A stretch of 55,890 nucleotides of DNA from Gracilaria domingensis (Eukaryota; Rhodophyta; Florideophyceae; Gracilariales; Gracilariaceae): NCBI GenBank assembly GCA_022539475.1, contig VCMS01000349.1, positions 1 to 55,890 of the forward strand, in the 5' to 3' direction. This document shows positions 12,029 to 23,013 of this stretch, in pieces; the stretch's first letter is position 1; each line of letters begins with the position of its first letter. The position numbers and the translations under genes were made by a program. The notes below the pieces were generated by a model. The model saw nothing but the letters and a program-made list of their open reading frames with translations. It searched no databases and was not told the DNA's origin.

Positions 12029-12941
12029 ATAAGGATGATCTGGACCCCACCGGTAGCTGTCACACGTGTGAGTGTGAGGTGCTTTGCCAGTGCACATGCA
12101 GTTTGCACATATGTCCAATCAGATTGATACAGCTTCATCGTTCTTCTCTTGCTAATGTGTTTGTTTCCATTTGTTTGAGCAAACCTCCCACCCTTTGTAT
12201 CCAACATGCATCGAACAGTACTTTTTTGTTTGTCTGTTTTAATGAGATGATATGACCATAATGAAAGGCAAACTTCGAACCGGAACCATGGTCAAACGCT
12301 TAGAATGCTCAAGACTTTGATCAAAACTTGGGATCAAAACTTGGGATGAAGACGCTCATCTGACTCCCAACGCTTTCGCACGCAGCTCGTCGATGATCGG
12401 CAATTGTACGTCCGTCTCACAAGGTAAAGAGCTGCAGAGCATCTTGCGCTTCATCACAAATACAATCCTCAAATAAATCAACTTCTTTGCGCCCTCGGAT
12501 ATCTGTTGTCATCAAAAAGGCAATTGTTGGTAGAACGTTTCACTGATTGCTTCCGTCAAGTATTCGTATTTTATCCATAGTTGTCTAAATCTACGAGGTG
12601 AGGTGGTACTTCTGTACCTAATATTAAACTAATCAGCGATCTTTCCGTTTGAACGCAACATGCTTTTCCCCCCGTGGAGCTTCGTTATACATATCGAAAG
12701 GATAAGTATCATATATCTTCAACATCCAGGGTTGCTGGCTGAAAACAAGGACCCTCACTCCGAAAAGGTCCCCAGCTCCAACACCTATCCATCCACTTTG
12801 CCTATTGCTTCCCACTTTCTTTCTGCTGCAGTCAGAGAGGTGCCTGGGAGAGCAAGTTAACGCATTTAACGTCATCAACCCAACTGCAACGTGTTTCAAC
12901 AATCTTTGCAGCGTGATATTCGACGCATTCATTGAGATGCC
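12029..12941. repeat. Duplicated unit 1, right arm: 3' flank of the membrane-protein gene
   Basis: Matches 16226-17333 of unit 2. Starts with the second ATAAG. About 270 bp around 12290-12565 have no counterpart in unit 2, so there is a further indel. The stretch 12633-12932 is strongly conserved with 17025-17324 and is open for 99 codons on the minus strand in both. Most differences between the two open frames change amino acids, so I treat it as 3' UTR or intron rather than a gene. Confidence 0.7.
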
Positions 12942-14402
12942 TCATACCGACTGCTCTTCTGGATCCAGTTGCACAGATCTGCGCCTCAACGTTGCCGTGA
13001 TATGTCCGCCCTTCTCTCCTCGTTCCACAGACAGAAAAGCATCCACGTCTGCCCTCGCCACCTCCTCACACTCATTTTCTTCAGCCCAGCGGCGAAGAAT
13101 CTGCCTTTCACCAAACACATTAGTTGGCATTTTTCTTCGTTTTGCGATCCACGAAACCAAAACGCTTCCGACGCACACTGTAATAACCCAACTTGCAGCC
13201 AACACAACTCCCCATTCCCGAACGGTGGCCGTCACACGTATTTTGGAACTCGCGAATTCATATTGTTCTGTCCATGATGACGTGCCGTTCATAACCGGTA
13301 CTTGGATTGTATCGCAGTGGCGATACACAATAGCATATTTGTTCAGATCACTGCTCCCTAGCCCGAAAATGCGAGAAAGGAACGAAGCATACGCGAGTGC
13401 ATTGGCTTCCGACTGGTTGTCTTCCAATGCCACCCCCCTAAAATAATGAGGAACAATCGATTGAACGTCAAACATCACCTCTGTGCTCCATTCTTCTGAT
13501 TCGCAATCGCCACCTCCATATTCAGCTAAGCTTGTGCCAAACGTAATGATCAGCGTGCCATTCTCATCAAAACCGCCCACGCATCCTAGTACCTGAACGA
13601 AAACAGCGCGCTTGTTCGGCAGTTTGGATGCTATCCCACTACATCTCCATGGCGTCCCACTTAGGTTTGCCAAAAAATACAAGAATGAGTGTTCTCCAGC
13701 AACAGTGGCTATTTGGTTACTGTTGAAAACATCTTTGGAACTCACATTAACCGCCCACAAATTGAAATTGTAAAACTCAACAGTTCCGTTCGAGTTCTCG
13801 TGGAGTTTTTGATACAGTTCGAACAGATCAACCTGATCGCTGAGAGAGTTCATGGGGTAGATACCCTCACCCTCGTACACCAGGTTTTGTTCTACTTTTT
13901 CACAAATAAAATTCAGTGCCCCGTCACTGGCCCTTACCCACACGGGACGGTAAAACCGGTATAATTCCTCCTCAAGCACTACACAGCTGTGAGCCATGGA
14001 TTCCACATCTCGATGATGAACGCATAGGTCAACAAGTTGATCCATCGTGCACATGCCTGTCCGATATTGCGCGCGTGTGATGTTTCCTTGTATAGGAGAG
14101 CGAGTAACCTGCGAGTCAACCGCGTATTCGAGCGCTATTTCAACTCCGTATGCTATCATTGTGATTACAAACAGCACCAATGCGAATGCAGTCTGTCCAG
14201 TTGTCAGCGTTTTGAGAAGATTATAGCGGTCCAAACGAATTCCAGATACAGCAACCGAATGTCCTCGATGTAGACTTAGGCGTCGCCGAAAGTGTTCAAA
14301 ACTGTCCAAACTCTTTCGCACAATGACATCAATCAGAATGGTTAGGATGAGATATTTGAGAACATTGAAAATTCTCACATCTATGTTGGTGTCGATCGTC
14401 AT
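12942..14402 (-). CDS. Uncharacterised membrane protein with cysteine-containing ectodomain (paralogue 1)
   Basis: 486 residues from the ATG at 14402. The upstream ATG at 14453 would add 17 residues, but its frame is not kept in paralogue 2, so the shared start MTIDTNID is preferred. Layout: a short N-terminal part with a moderately hydrophobic stretch, a transmembrane helix around residues 80-105, a ~300-residue ectodomain with several cysteines and N-glycosylation sequons (NGT, NVS, NLS), a second transmembrane helix around residues 410-435, and a ~60-residue charged tail. I recognise no family. A TATA-like GATATAAG (14471-14480) lies ~70 bp upstream and is conserved in paralogue 2. The stop codon overlaps a donor-like GTATGA; an intron ending in CTCTCCCAG near 12855 would replace the last residue with a few others. 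Confidence 0.82.
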   Translation of the reverse strand: MTIDTNIDVRIFNVLKYLILTILIDVIVRKSLDSFEHFRRRLSLHRGHSVAVSGIRLDRYNLLKTLTTGQTAFALVLFVITMIAYGVEIALEYAVDSQVTRSPIQGNITRAQYRTGMCTMDQLVDLCVHHRDVESMAHSCVVLEEELYRFYRPVWVRASDGALNFICEKVEQNLVYEGEGIYPMNSLSDQVDLFELYQKLHENSNGTVEFYNFNLWAVNVSSKDVFNSNQIATVAGEHSFLYFLANLSGTPWRCSGIASKLPNKRAVFVQVLGCVGGFDENGTLIITFGTSLAEYGGGDCESEEWSTEVMFDVQSIVPHYFRGVALEDNQSEANALAYASFLSRIFGLGSSDLNKYAIVYRHCDTIQVPVMNGTSSWTEQYEFASSKIRVTATVREWGVVLAASWVITVCVGSVLVSWIAKRRKMPTNVFGERQILRRWAEENECEEVARADVDAFLSVERGEKGGHITATLRRRSVQLDPEEQSV

Positions 14403-14470
14403 GCGTATTTCAATTCTTTTTGTCGTACTTCCTCCTGTCCTCTCTAGAGCCATAAAGGGAGGGGCGTCAT

Positions 14471-14480
14471 TCTTATATCG
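14471..14480 (-). promoter_or_regulatory. TATA-like box of paralogue 1
   Basis: GATATAAGAA on the minus strand, about 70 bp before the ATG. The same element is at the same distance from the ATG of paralogue 2, inside a well-conserved block. Confidence 0.5.
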
Positions 14481-16345
14481 CCACCGTCGATGTACACAGC
14501 GCTTCAGGTCCTGCCGCCCGTTCTGTTATGAAGTGGATGAGCTCAGTATTCACAACAATCATATTATGTCGATAGTGTATCGCGCTATTAGCAGCGGTGC
14601 CTTGGATTTGCGACAGCCTATAAAGTCTCGCGACTTGCATTAAAGTAGGCTTTTCCTAACTAGGACAAAGCATCTTCGACACGCTGGCCTTACTAATCTC
14701 AATCTCGCTGCTTACAGCCCTTCAAATATTTCGGGATCACTCTCCAGATTTGTTGTTCAGGGCTCTCTGGCACTTTTGGTGATCAAAAACTCGACAGCGT
14801 TGCCAACTTTGTAGCCCAAGGTACGGGAGAAGATGGTGATCTTGGGTTTTTGTTATTCGTGTATCTGATCACCGAACAGACTGAACAGATTGGAATGAAC
14901 CTGTAACGTCATTCAGTGATAGGATGGAATGAATGTTTTCATGTTCTTTTTGAAACGCAACGTCTACATTGCTTCCAACTGAAATGGCCGCAATGGTACA
15001 TGCCACTGGATGAACAGCATGTGATCATGACTGATTAATATCGACTTGGAATGTTGCAGATTTGTTTCTGGAGCTCTCGTCGTTTGGGAAACCAGCGTTT
15101 CCATAGTAGTGTATTTGTCTCTCAAGAGAAGTTAGCAAGTTTTGGCAAATCATGAGAATATGCCTCTGGACAGGAGTTTGATGCACTTTGTTGTCTCAGA
15201 GGAAGATATTTCAAATAATTGGTTGAGGCGTTTTACGAAATGTGCAATATGTCATTTGGCAAAGTAGCTGTTAGTTGTGGATGAACCACTTGTTGTAGAA
15301 CGATCTTCGTCTATATATGTGTACCTATATGTACATTAATGTTCTCCTTTCCTTTTCTTTGACTCTTGTTCGAGACGCGGCGCCTGTGAGGCAGTACATT
15401 GGTGCGCCATCCAGCGCACGATGGAACTGGAGCGAACTGGAGCGAACATGATAGACAGTTGTCCTCGACTGTGATAGTTGTGTGCTTGGTGGTTTGCTGC
15501 ACGGGTTGAGGGCCTCGACTTGACTCAAGTTGAAACAGCTGCGAACGAAGTTGGGAGCTACATAGAATGAACAGCGCAGGAGATTGTCGAATGTGAGGGT
15601 TAGCGTTTTGCCTGATCATATGGAAGTGGGAGAGATCTGTTGGAAGTTACGTACGGGTTTCTCGCGAATAATGGTATGGAGTAGCGCTTGTGATGGTGGA
15701 GCTTTTCCGTTCCGTGTTGCAGCTTGTTGTCTGTAAACACTGCAGCCTTGCGCTTTCCAAAAATAAAACTCAAGAGCCAGGTAGGGCTCGTAAGTGTCTT
15801 GAACGCAAAGCGTGTGCTGTGAGTGATACTGACTTTGTGACACTGTCTACAACAAATACATAAAATGAGTAGTGACAGATTCAAAAGGTTGTACAAGAAT
15901 ATGTGAGGCGCGTTGCTGGCGGGTGCTGATTGCTCAATTGAAGGTGAGGTAATGTGCAGCTCGACGGGTTGGCATAAGTGATCACTGAAGGCCTCAGTGT
16001 CTGGAGTTTAGAACTCGGCACGTGCACAGCAGACTGCGACGAGCGCGTTTTCGGGAACGAGTTGGGTGGAGTGGACACGACGCGAGAGCGGAAGAGGTCA
16101 AGCGGCGACTCGAGAAAGCGTTGATGGATTACGTATGACTGACCGGATTCAAAAGTTTGAACGCAGCACGAAGCTGTACCGATGGTACGTGTAGTGTAGC
16201 AGACGAGCTGCGCAACTGCATCTGCAAGAGGCCGATCTGGACGCACCAGTCTGTCACACGTGTGAGTGTGAGGTGCTTTGCCAGTGCACATTTAGTTTGC
16301 ACATGTCCAGTCGCCCTGATCAACGTTCCTCTTTAACTAGTGTGT

Positions 16346-16822
16346 TATACAAACGTTTAAAGCGTTCAAAACTTTTTCAAAACGTTTTAAATACTTTTCA
16401 CTAGTTTAAAACGTTCAAAGACACGTTCGAATACAATTTTAAAATCAACCCATAGAGAGGTCTCATTTAAACGTTCAGAGGACTGCGATCGAACGCGTGG
16501 CGCGCGCGGGGTAAAGGGGGTAGAGCGGGCGCGGCGGGCGCATGTGTGTGGGGAAGATGGGCGCGCGGTTGGAGGGAGTGTACGCTGTTACGGCGCGCGG
16601 CGGCACCTTGTAGCCTCCGCAGTGCGGAGTGCGCACGCCCCGGGGTGCAGACCAGTCCGCGCTCGCACGTGCGCGCGTGTGGTTGGCTGACGCGGCGTGT
16701 CCACGCTGCCAGTGCGGCTTACACCGCACCATTACAGCGATGTGCATTCACTGTAATGGTTTGAACGAGTTTGGAACGCTCCTTGTTTCAAATACGTTTA
16801 AAACGGGTTTAGCGTTTGTGTA
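16346..16822. mobile_element. 477-bp non-autonomous transposon with 8-bp target duplication
   Basis: TAGTGTGT flanks the insert perfectly at 16338-16345 and 16823-16830. Unit 1 has the single site TAATGTGT near 12149-12156 followed by the same downstream sequence. Termini form a short imperfect inverted repeat, TATACAAACG against TACACAAACG, and the subterminal parts are rich in AAACGTTTAAA/CGTTCAAAA motifs in both orientations. The core (16490-16740) is very GC-rich. An 8-bp duplication is typical of hAT, P and Kyakuja/Dileera/Zisupton elements; no transposase is encoded. Confidence 0.85.
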
Positions 16823-17333
16823 TAGTGTGTCCGTCTCCACTTGTTTGAGCAAACCTCCCACCCTTTATATCCAAAATGCATCGAAACAATACTTTTTTTC
16901 GTTTGTTTCCATGAGCGGATATGACCATTATGAAAGGCAAACTTCGAGATGGAACTGTACTTTTGTCCATAGCTGACTAAATCTACGAGGCGAGGCGGTA
17001 CGTCTGTAGCTAATATTCAACTAATCAGCGATCTTTCCGTTTGAACGCAACATGCTTTCCTCCCCGTGGAGCTTCGTTATACATATCGAAAGGATAAGTA
17101 TCATATATCTTCAACATCCAGGGTTGCAGGTCGAGAACACCGAACCTCACTCCGCAAAGGCCCCCAGCTCCAACACCTATCCATCCACTTTGCCTATTGC
17201 ATCCCATTTTCTTTCTGCTGCAGTCAGAGAGGTGCCTGGGAGAGCAAGTTAACGCATTTAACGTCATCAACCCAACTGCAACGTGTTTCAACAATCTTTG
17301 CATATCGATATTCGACGCATTCATTGAGATGCC

Positions 17334-18800
17334 TCATACCGACTGCTCTTCGGAATCCAGTTGCACAGATCTGCGCCTCAACGTTGCCGTGATATGGGCG
17401 CTCTTCTCTCCTCGTTCCACCGACAGAAAAGCATCCTTGCCGCCCGCCCCCGCCACCTCCACACATTCATTCTCTTCCGCCCAGCGGCGAAGAATCTGTC
17501 CTTCGCCGAACACTTTAGTTGGCATTTTCCTTTGTTCTGCGATCCACGAAACCAAAACACTTCCAACGCACACTGCAACCACCCAGCATGCAGCCAACAC
17601 GACTCCCCATTCCTGAATGGTGGCTGTTACACGTAATTCGGAGCTCGCGAATTCATATTGTTCTGTCCATGACGTACCGTTTATAGCCGGTACTTGGATT
17701 GCATCGCAGTATCGATACATAATAGCAAATTTGTTCAGATTCATGTCTCTCTTCGCGAAAATGCGAGAAAGAAACGCAGCGTACGCGAATGCGTTTGCTT
17801 CCGAATGGCTGTTTTCCAATGCCACCCCCTTGAAATAATGATGTACAACGGTCCGAACTCCAAACGGCACTTGTACGCTCCATTCTCCAGATTCGAGAGT
17901 GCCGGCTTGCGTTTCATATTCAGCACGCGCTGTGCCAAATGTAACAGCCAGCGAGCTATTTTCATCAAGACCGGTCACGCATCCATTTACCTGAACAAAA
18001 GCAGTAGCGCGAATCGGGTCATCGAGTGCCGTTCCCCCACACCTCCATCCCGTCCCACCTAGGTTCGCCAGAAAGTAAGAGATCGAATGTGTCCCAACAG
18101 GAGTAAAGTGTTGATGACTCTTGAAGACATCGCTGGAACTGACATTAACTTCGAAACTGAACCAGCCATCCGCAATTGTTTTGTTCGGATTCTCGTTTAG
18201 CGATTCAACAAGTTCATTTGTATCCGCGTCACGGCTAGACGAGTAAAGGGTTTTATAGATGCCCTCACCCTCATACACCTTGTTCTGCTCCACATTTTCA
18301 CAAAGCAAAGTCACTTTCCCGTCACTGTCCCTAACCCATACAGGACGGTAGAAACGGTATATTTCATTCTCAAAGACGACACACCTCTGTGCAATTGCTT
18401 CCATATCTAGGTGATGATTGCTCTCGTTACCCATCTGGTCCACCGTGCACATGCCTGTGCGATATTCCACGCGTGTGATGTTTCCTTGTATAGGAGAGCG
18501 AGTAACCTGCGAGTCAACCGCGTATTCAAGCGCCACTTCCACTCCGTATGCTATCATTGTGATTACAAACAGCACCAATGCGAATGCAGTCTGTCCAGTT
18601 GTCAGAGTTTTGAGAAGATTATAGCGGTCCAAACGAATTCCAGATACAGCAACCGAATGTCCTCGATGTAGACTTAGGCGTCGCCGAAAGTGTTCAAAAC
18701 TGTCCAAACTCTTTCGCACAATGACATCAATCAGAATGGTTAGGATGAAATATCTGAGAACATTGAAAATTCTCACATCTATGTTGGTGTCAATCGCCAT
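17334..18800 (-). CDS. Uncharacterised membrane protein with cysteine-containing ectodomain (paralogue 2)
   Basis: 488 residues from ATG at 18800, colinear with paralogue 1. The first ~130 residues, including the first transmembrane helix (TGQTAFALVLFVITMIAYGV), and the C-terminal ~110 residues with the second helix and charged tail are almost identical between the two. The ectodomain between them is strongly diverged but keeps cysteines and blocks such as YRFYRPVWVR, VYEGEGIY, FLANL-GT-WRC and FVQV-GCV-G-DEN. Several N-glycosylation sequons are present. Function unknown; a surface receptor or adhesion role is only a guess from topology. A TATA-like GATATAAG lies at 18867-18876. Confidence 0.85.
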   Translation of the reverse strand: MAIDTNIDVRIFNVLRYFILTILIDVIVRKSLDSFEHFRRRLSLHRGHSVAVSGIRLDRYNLLKTLTTGQTAFALVLFVITMIAYGVEVALEYAVDSQVTRSPIQGNITRVEYRTGMCTVDQMGNESNHHLDMEAIAQRCVVFENEIYRFYRPVWVRDSDGKVTLLCENVEQNKVYEGEGIYKTLYSSSRDADTNELVESLNENPNKTIADGWFSFEVNVSSSDVFKSHQHFTPVGTHSISYFLANLGGTGWRCGGTALDDPIRATAFVQVNGCVTGLDENSSLAVTFGTARAEYETQAGTLESGEWSVQVPFGVRTVVHHYFKGVALENSHSEANAFAYAAFLSRIFAKRDMNLNKFAIMYRYCDAIQVPAINGTSWTEQYEFASSELRVTATIQEWGVVLAACWVVAVCVGSVLVSWIAEQRKMPTKVFGEGQILRRWAEENECVEVAGAGGKDAFLSVERGEKSAHITATLRRRSVQLDSEEQSV

Positions 18801-18866
18801 GCGTATTCAAATTCTTTTTGTCGTACTTCACCTGTCCTCTCTAGAACCATAGAGACAGGGGCGTGA

Positions 18867-18876
18867 TTCTTATATC
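18867..18876 (-). promoter_or_regulatory. TATA-like box of paralogue 2
   Basis: GATATAAGAA on the minus strand, ~70 bp upstream of the ATG, matching paralogue 1 in sequence and spacing. Confidence 0.5.
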
Positions 18877-20040
18877 TCCATTGTCAGTCTATAATGTGCT
18901 TCAGCTCCTGGGAGATGCGGAAAAAGAACAAGATGTTATCGTTCACCTTCTGGTTGATTTCTAGTTTTGGGAGAATGGGTTGGAATGTAAAATTTCAACT
19001 TCACGTCAGGCACTTAGTCTCTAAAACTTCCTACGTACCCGCAGCGAAATCTCAGTAGATTGAGCTGTACCAGGAAAAGGGGTGAGAGTTAGTTTGCAGA
19101 GCGAGAAACAAGAGATCGGCTGACGTGCCCTTCGTCAATCGCGCGACGTCGACGGGCGCGCGTGATGCCGTTCATTTGCTGTGGACAACCATCCGGATCA
19201 AATAAATTCTCTTCTACGGTCCGCTCGAAAACTACTACGTTATAGACTACATAAGGTTACGACAGAGTAACGTCGTGTAAACGTCTTACTTTTGAGTACA
19301 ATATGTGACAATTCATCCTTTTCCCTCACCTCTTGAGGAGGATGAATTGTCTGCGGCCCGTTCCGTCATGTGATCGATGAGCTCAACATTCGCAACAGAA
19401 TGTCGACCTTGTATCGCGCGCTATCAGCAGCGGTGCTCTGAAGTTGCGACAGGGAATGGCGGGAAATGCAGAAACGAAAAGATCTTAAAACATAGAACGT
19501 CTGCTCCATTGAGTAGACAAAAATGCAGCATTGAAATCCATTTTACAGTATGGTGTTTTGCAGATTTAAGCTCAGTAGCAGTTTAAAGAAAAGCATTATT
19601 GTGACAAAACATCAGAAGATTCCGAAAGTATTACTTCATGATACCTGAAAAGATATCACCTGACGTCATCAAAGTTATTATGCTATTTCGTAATGATGAA
19701 TTGGATAACCTCAAGATTGAGCTCGAGCCCAAGAATTTGAGCTCTGAGGACGGACCAAATTTAAACGATAGAAGTTGAAAAGTAGAACGTCTTGCAGATT
19801 TTATGCAAAGTTAGCGAGGTGAGACTATAAGTATTTTTTTGTAGCATTGTCAATTTATTATATTTTACGTACAAAACACTGTAAAGGACAAATTCCAGCC
19901 TTAGCTTATATTCTTAGTCAAAATCGAGTATTTTCTCTTTGGTCTCCAGAAGCTGACATTTGATATCAACGAGAACATCAAGCAAATCACGATGTGTTGC
20001 CTGTGTGTTAAAGACCGTATTTCAACCTGGGGGAGAAGGA

Positions 20041-20202
20041 CAGGGGCGTATTTGTGACGGGCTATTTTCGAACAAATAGGCATTTGAGTGACTACAACAA
20101 CAAGAAACGTACCCAATAACATATTTTTTAAATATTTCTGAAGATATATGACTACAGATTTTGAAAGAAGTGGTGACTCTGCCTTTCACAAATACGCCCC
20201 TG
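20041..20202. mobile_element. hAT-type MITE (162 bp)
   Basis: Perfect 17-bp terminal inverted repeats CAGGGGCGTATTTGTGA, flanked by an 8-bp duplication GAGAAGGA/GAGAAGGC (20033-20040, 20203-20210, 7 of 8 identical). The CAGGG start and 8-bp duplication are hallmarks of hAT elements. No coding capacity. Confidence 0.85.
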
Positions 20203-20429
20203 GAGAAGGCCCTAACGATATGGCCATGTGCGGTATTATGCTTTTTACGAGAGAAAATTTCACCAAGGATTTATCTACCTTACAATCTGTCATTTCACCA
20301 TCGATCTTGCCTGGTTTGCGTAATTTTATAAACCTTCGTGCTGGTAAAAATTGTGTTATGCTTTTGGTCTTTTAAGTTTTTCCTTGGCAATTCCCAGCAA
20401 AACGTCAATTGACCTGAACCAATTGAAGT

Positions 20430-20600
20430 CAGGCGCGTATTTGTGACTGCTAAAGCGGCAGAATCAGCAGTCATTTAGTCATTGTATTGCTAGATCTAGT
20501 TGTCAAAACGCCTTAATAGTAATTAAAAATTCTCTGTTAGAGTAGTCAAGAGTCAATCTCCATATTTTGCCGAATGAGTCAGTCACAAAATACGGCCCTG
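20430..20600. mobile_element. Older hAT-type MITE relic (171 bp)
   Basis: Ends CAGGCGCGTATTTGTGACTG and, inverted, CAGGGCCGTATTTTGTGACTG. They resemble the MITE at 20041-20202 with several mismatches. Flanking octamers ATTGAAGT and ATATAATT match at only five of eight positions, so the duplication is weak or decayed. Confidence 0.6.
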
Positions 20601-22340
20601 ATATAATTGATCAATTAAAAAAAAAAGCAGGCTCTTCCTGGAACAAGGCAACTTGGAGACGCTTGCCTTCCTAATCCCAAATTTCTCTGCTTAAAGTGCT
20701 TCAGTTACTTGAGGATCATTCTCCAGAGCTGTTGTCAGGAGACCTCTCTCTGGCACTTGAATGTAATGTTCGGAGTCCAAAACTTGACGGTGTTGCCAAC
20801 TCAGCAGTCCATGTTACGAGGGGGAGATTGCGTCTTTGGCTTACTTACTCGTCCATCGAAGTTTCTTGGGCGGATCTGTTAATACGCGCATGACAATGTG
20901 GCGGCTAGGAGGAAGCTTGGTGATGCACACGTTACGAACACGGGGACGAGTCGTCCCAAAATCCTATCGCCGTCGTAAGTGTGTATTTCATGATCATGTG
21001 TCAAGCTTGACATGCTCGCAGCGGACGAAAAGTGGCGCTAAAAAAGCTCAAACAGCATTTGACCTTTGAGCAATGTTTGCTGACTTTTGCGCGAAATTGT
21101 TGGTTTCGCATCGTGGTGGCTTTCGTGTAAAATCACGGAGCTCGAGAGTAGAATTAGTCAAGACGTTCAACGATGATTATCTTAATCGCACGCGTTGCGC
21201 ATACCAAGGGTAGCTGGCAGGCAGATGTAATGTGCATGCAGAAAACGCATTTGCACACATTTGTAGAAATGATGTGCCAGTTGGATCGACATTGTTGCTG
21301 CTCAGAGCACGGAAGAGGAGTGGCGACATAGCCACGTACGGGCAAGAGCGTGGACTTGGGACAGACAGAGCAGAGGGAGTTTCGCATTGAAACATACCTT
21401 TTGTTGTCAAGGTGTTCTTTTTTTGTGCTGTACTTGGGTGCAGTGTTGCGGATTTGTGTAACACAGAAGACAGCGTACAAGCCGAAGTCACGCCTGATCA
21501 CCGTGCTTGGCTTGTAGCTGACGTGCTAGGAGAGAAAGTTTGAGACAGTACCCATCTTGTACGATAGTGGTAGCCATTCCTAGACTACTGCTAGATCTGT
21601 ATTAAAGGAGCGTCAGCCGGCCTTCCCCTCTGCCGGAGAAGGCCAGACTTCACCCAACCTCATTGTGTTACCATTAGTTTTGGGACGCAAGCGTTTGAAT
21701 GGTGCAGCCAAACTGGCTCAAGAAATTTTGAGAGGAGAGAGTGCAACAAGGTGTGACAAATGATGCGCATATGCGCTTCGGCTGGAGTTGATGCTGTTTG
21801 TTGTCTCAGCGGGGAGGAATAATATCTATCTGAGATAGTTGTGGGTGAATGGCTCATTGAAGAACGGCGTTGCTCTATGTCCCCTTGAAAAGTTTTGTTC
21901 GGTGTGAGCGCTGTCTGCGATGCAGCCGCTCTACGGACCGTGTGTCGGTGCTCGCATGCACAGCGCACGGTGGGGCCGGAGCGCGCGTGATGAACGCATC
22001 TGGGGCGACTGTGACAGTCCTGTGACAGTCGTGTGTGCTCGGTGGTCTGCTGCGCGGGTTGACGCAGCTCGGGGGGAAGTTGAGAGCTACTTTTGAACTG
22101 ACGGCGCTGGAAAGCGCAGCTATGGCGCAAAATATTGGCGTGTGCACATGAGCTGCGACGGATGAGCGTTGTTACTGATGTTCGAAACAGAGGGCGGGAG
22201 AGCCGGGTGCGTGCGGTGTAAGCTCGAAACGAACGCTGTGAGTGCGCGACAAAGAAAGAAGAAAGGGAGGTGGGCAGCTCAACGCGGTTGGAAGAAGTGA
22301 TGTGATGAGTGCATTGAAGGATCTCGAGTCTCGAGTGAAG

Positions 22341-23013
22341 CGCCTCGCAGACGTGGCGCGCAAATGCGTGTGAAAGAGCGGCGATTGTACTTGAATTGCG
22401 CTTTTTTCTCAGACAGTAGTAATAATTGAATTGCGTGGCCGCCGCCGCTTGCAACGATCAGCGCAGCTCGCCGGGCTGTGCGCTTTGACAACTGCGGCAC
22501 TAGCAGTCATCAATCACGGCGAGCGTGAAAGCGGGACACGTCGGCGGCAGTGGAGCGAGAAACGTCGAGCAGCCATCACCGGGGTGGCACTGCGGGCGTC
22601 TCCAGCGCTGCACGCGTAGTAGCAAAGCTTCATACTCCGAACACGAAGCGCGTGGCAGCGCTTTGCTTCACCACGGCAAGAGCCTCAAGCGGCGGCGGCC
22701 GCAGCCAGCAGCGCGCCGCTCGCGCGAGCCGGAAAGCGATCTGCCGCCGCGCCGCGGCCGCGCGATCAGTCGTCAGCGGCGGCGCCGCCACGCGCCACAT
22801 CTCCGCGCCGCGCCTCGCGCCGCGCCCCCCCCCCCCCCCCCGCGCGCGCGCACGCGCGCGCCAAAACAGCTCGCCGCAGCTCGCATACAGTAATAAGCGC
22901 GCCGCATCTCCGCGCCGCCGCGCGCCGGCCGCGCCGCGCCGCCGCGCCGCGCGCAGCGAGCCGCCGCCCCGCCGCGCCGCGCCCGCCCCGCCGCCGCCGC
23001 CCGCGCCCGCAGC
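22341..23013. other. GC-rich intergenic segment
   Basis: Composition rises sharply to very high GC. Low-complexity tracts include a C run followed by CG dinucleotides near 22827-22860. Long open frames here on both strands are a by-product of the lack of A/T-rich stop codons and show no domain; I do not call genes in them. The last part is presumably promoter/5' UTR of the gene at 23014. Confidence 0.6.

Larger units (their letters stand above)
14461..17333. repeat. Duplicated unit 2, non-coding part
   Basis: Paralogous to 3351-5772 plus 12029-12941. It supplies the pre-insertion sequence for the complete LTR retrotransposon (TGCATCTGCAAGAGG near 16220) and for the 704-bp insertion (16181-16195). 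It contains a 477-bp insertion of its own at 16346-16822. No credible coding region seen. Confidence 0.83.
18830..22340. repeat. Decayed duplication unit 3, non-coding, with nested insertions
   Basis: Weaker similarity to units 1 and 2: 19355-19455 to 14530-14620, 20628-20760 to 14650-14780, and 21760-22340 to about 15150-16000 in the same order. Breaks at 18915-19350 and 19455-20625 lack counterparts and include AT-rich DNA and two MITE-like elements. No paralogue of the membrane-protein gene follows. I see no convincing gene in this stretch. Confidence 0.65.

Noticed and set aside
12633..12932. 99-codon ORF conserved in both duplication units
   Set aside because: DNA identity of the whole flank is high, and most differences change the residue, so coding conservation is not shown. 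Kept as 3' flank.
20148..20375. 75-codon ORF starting in the hAT MITE
   Set aside because: It crosses the MITE border, so it cannot be an old gene, and it has no domain.
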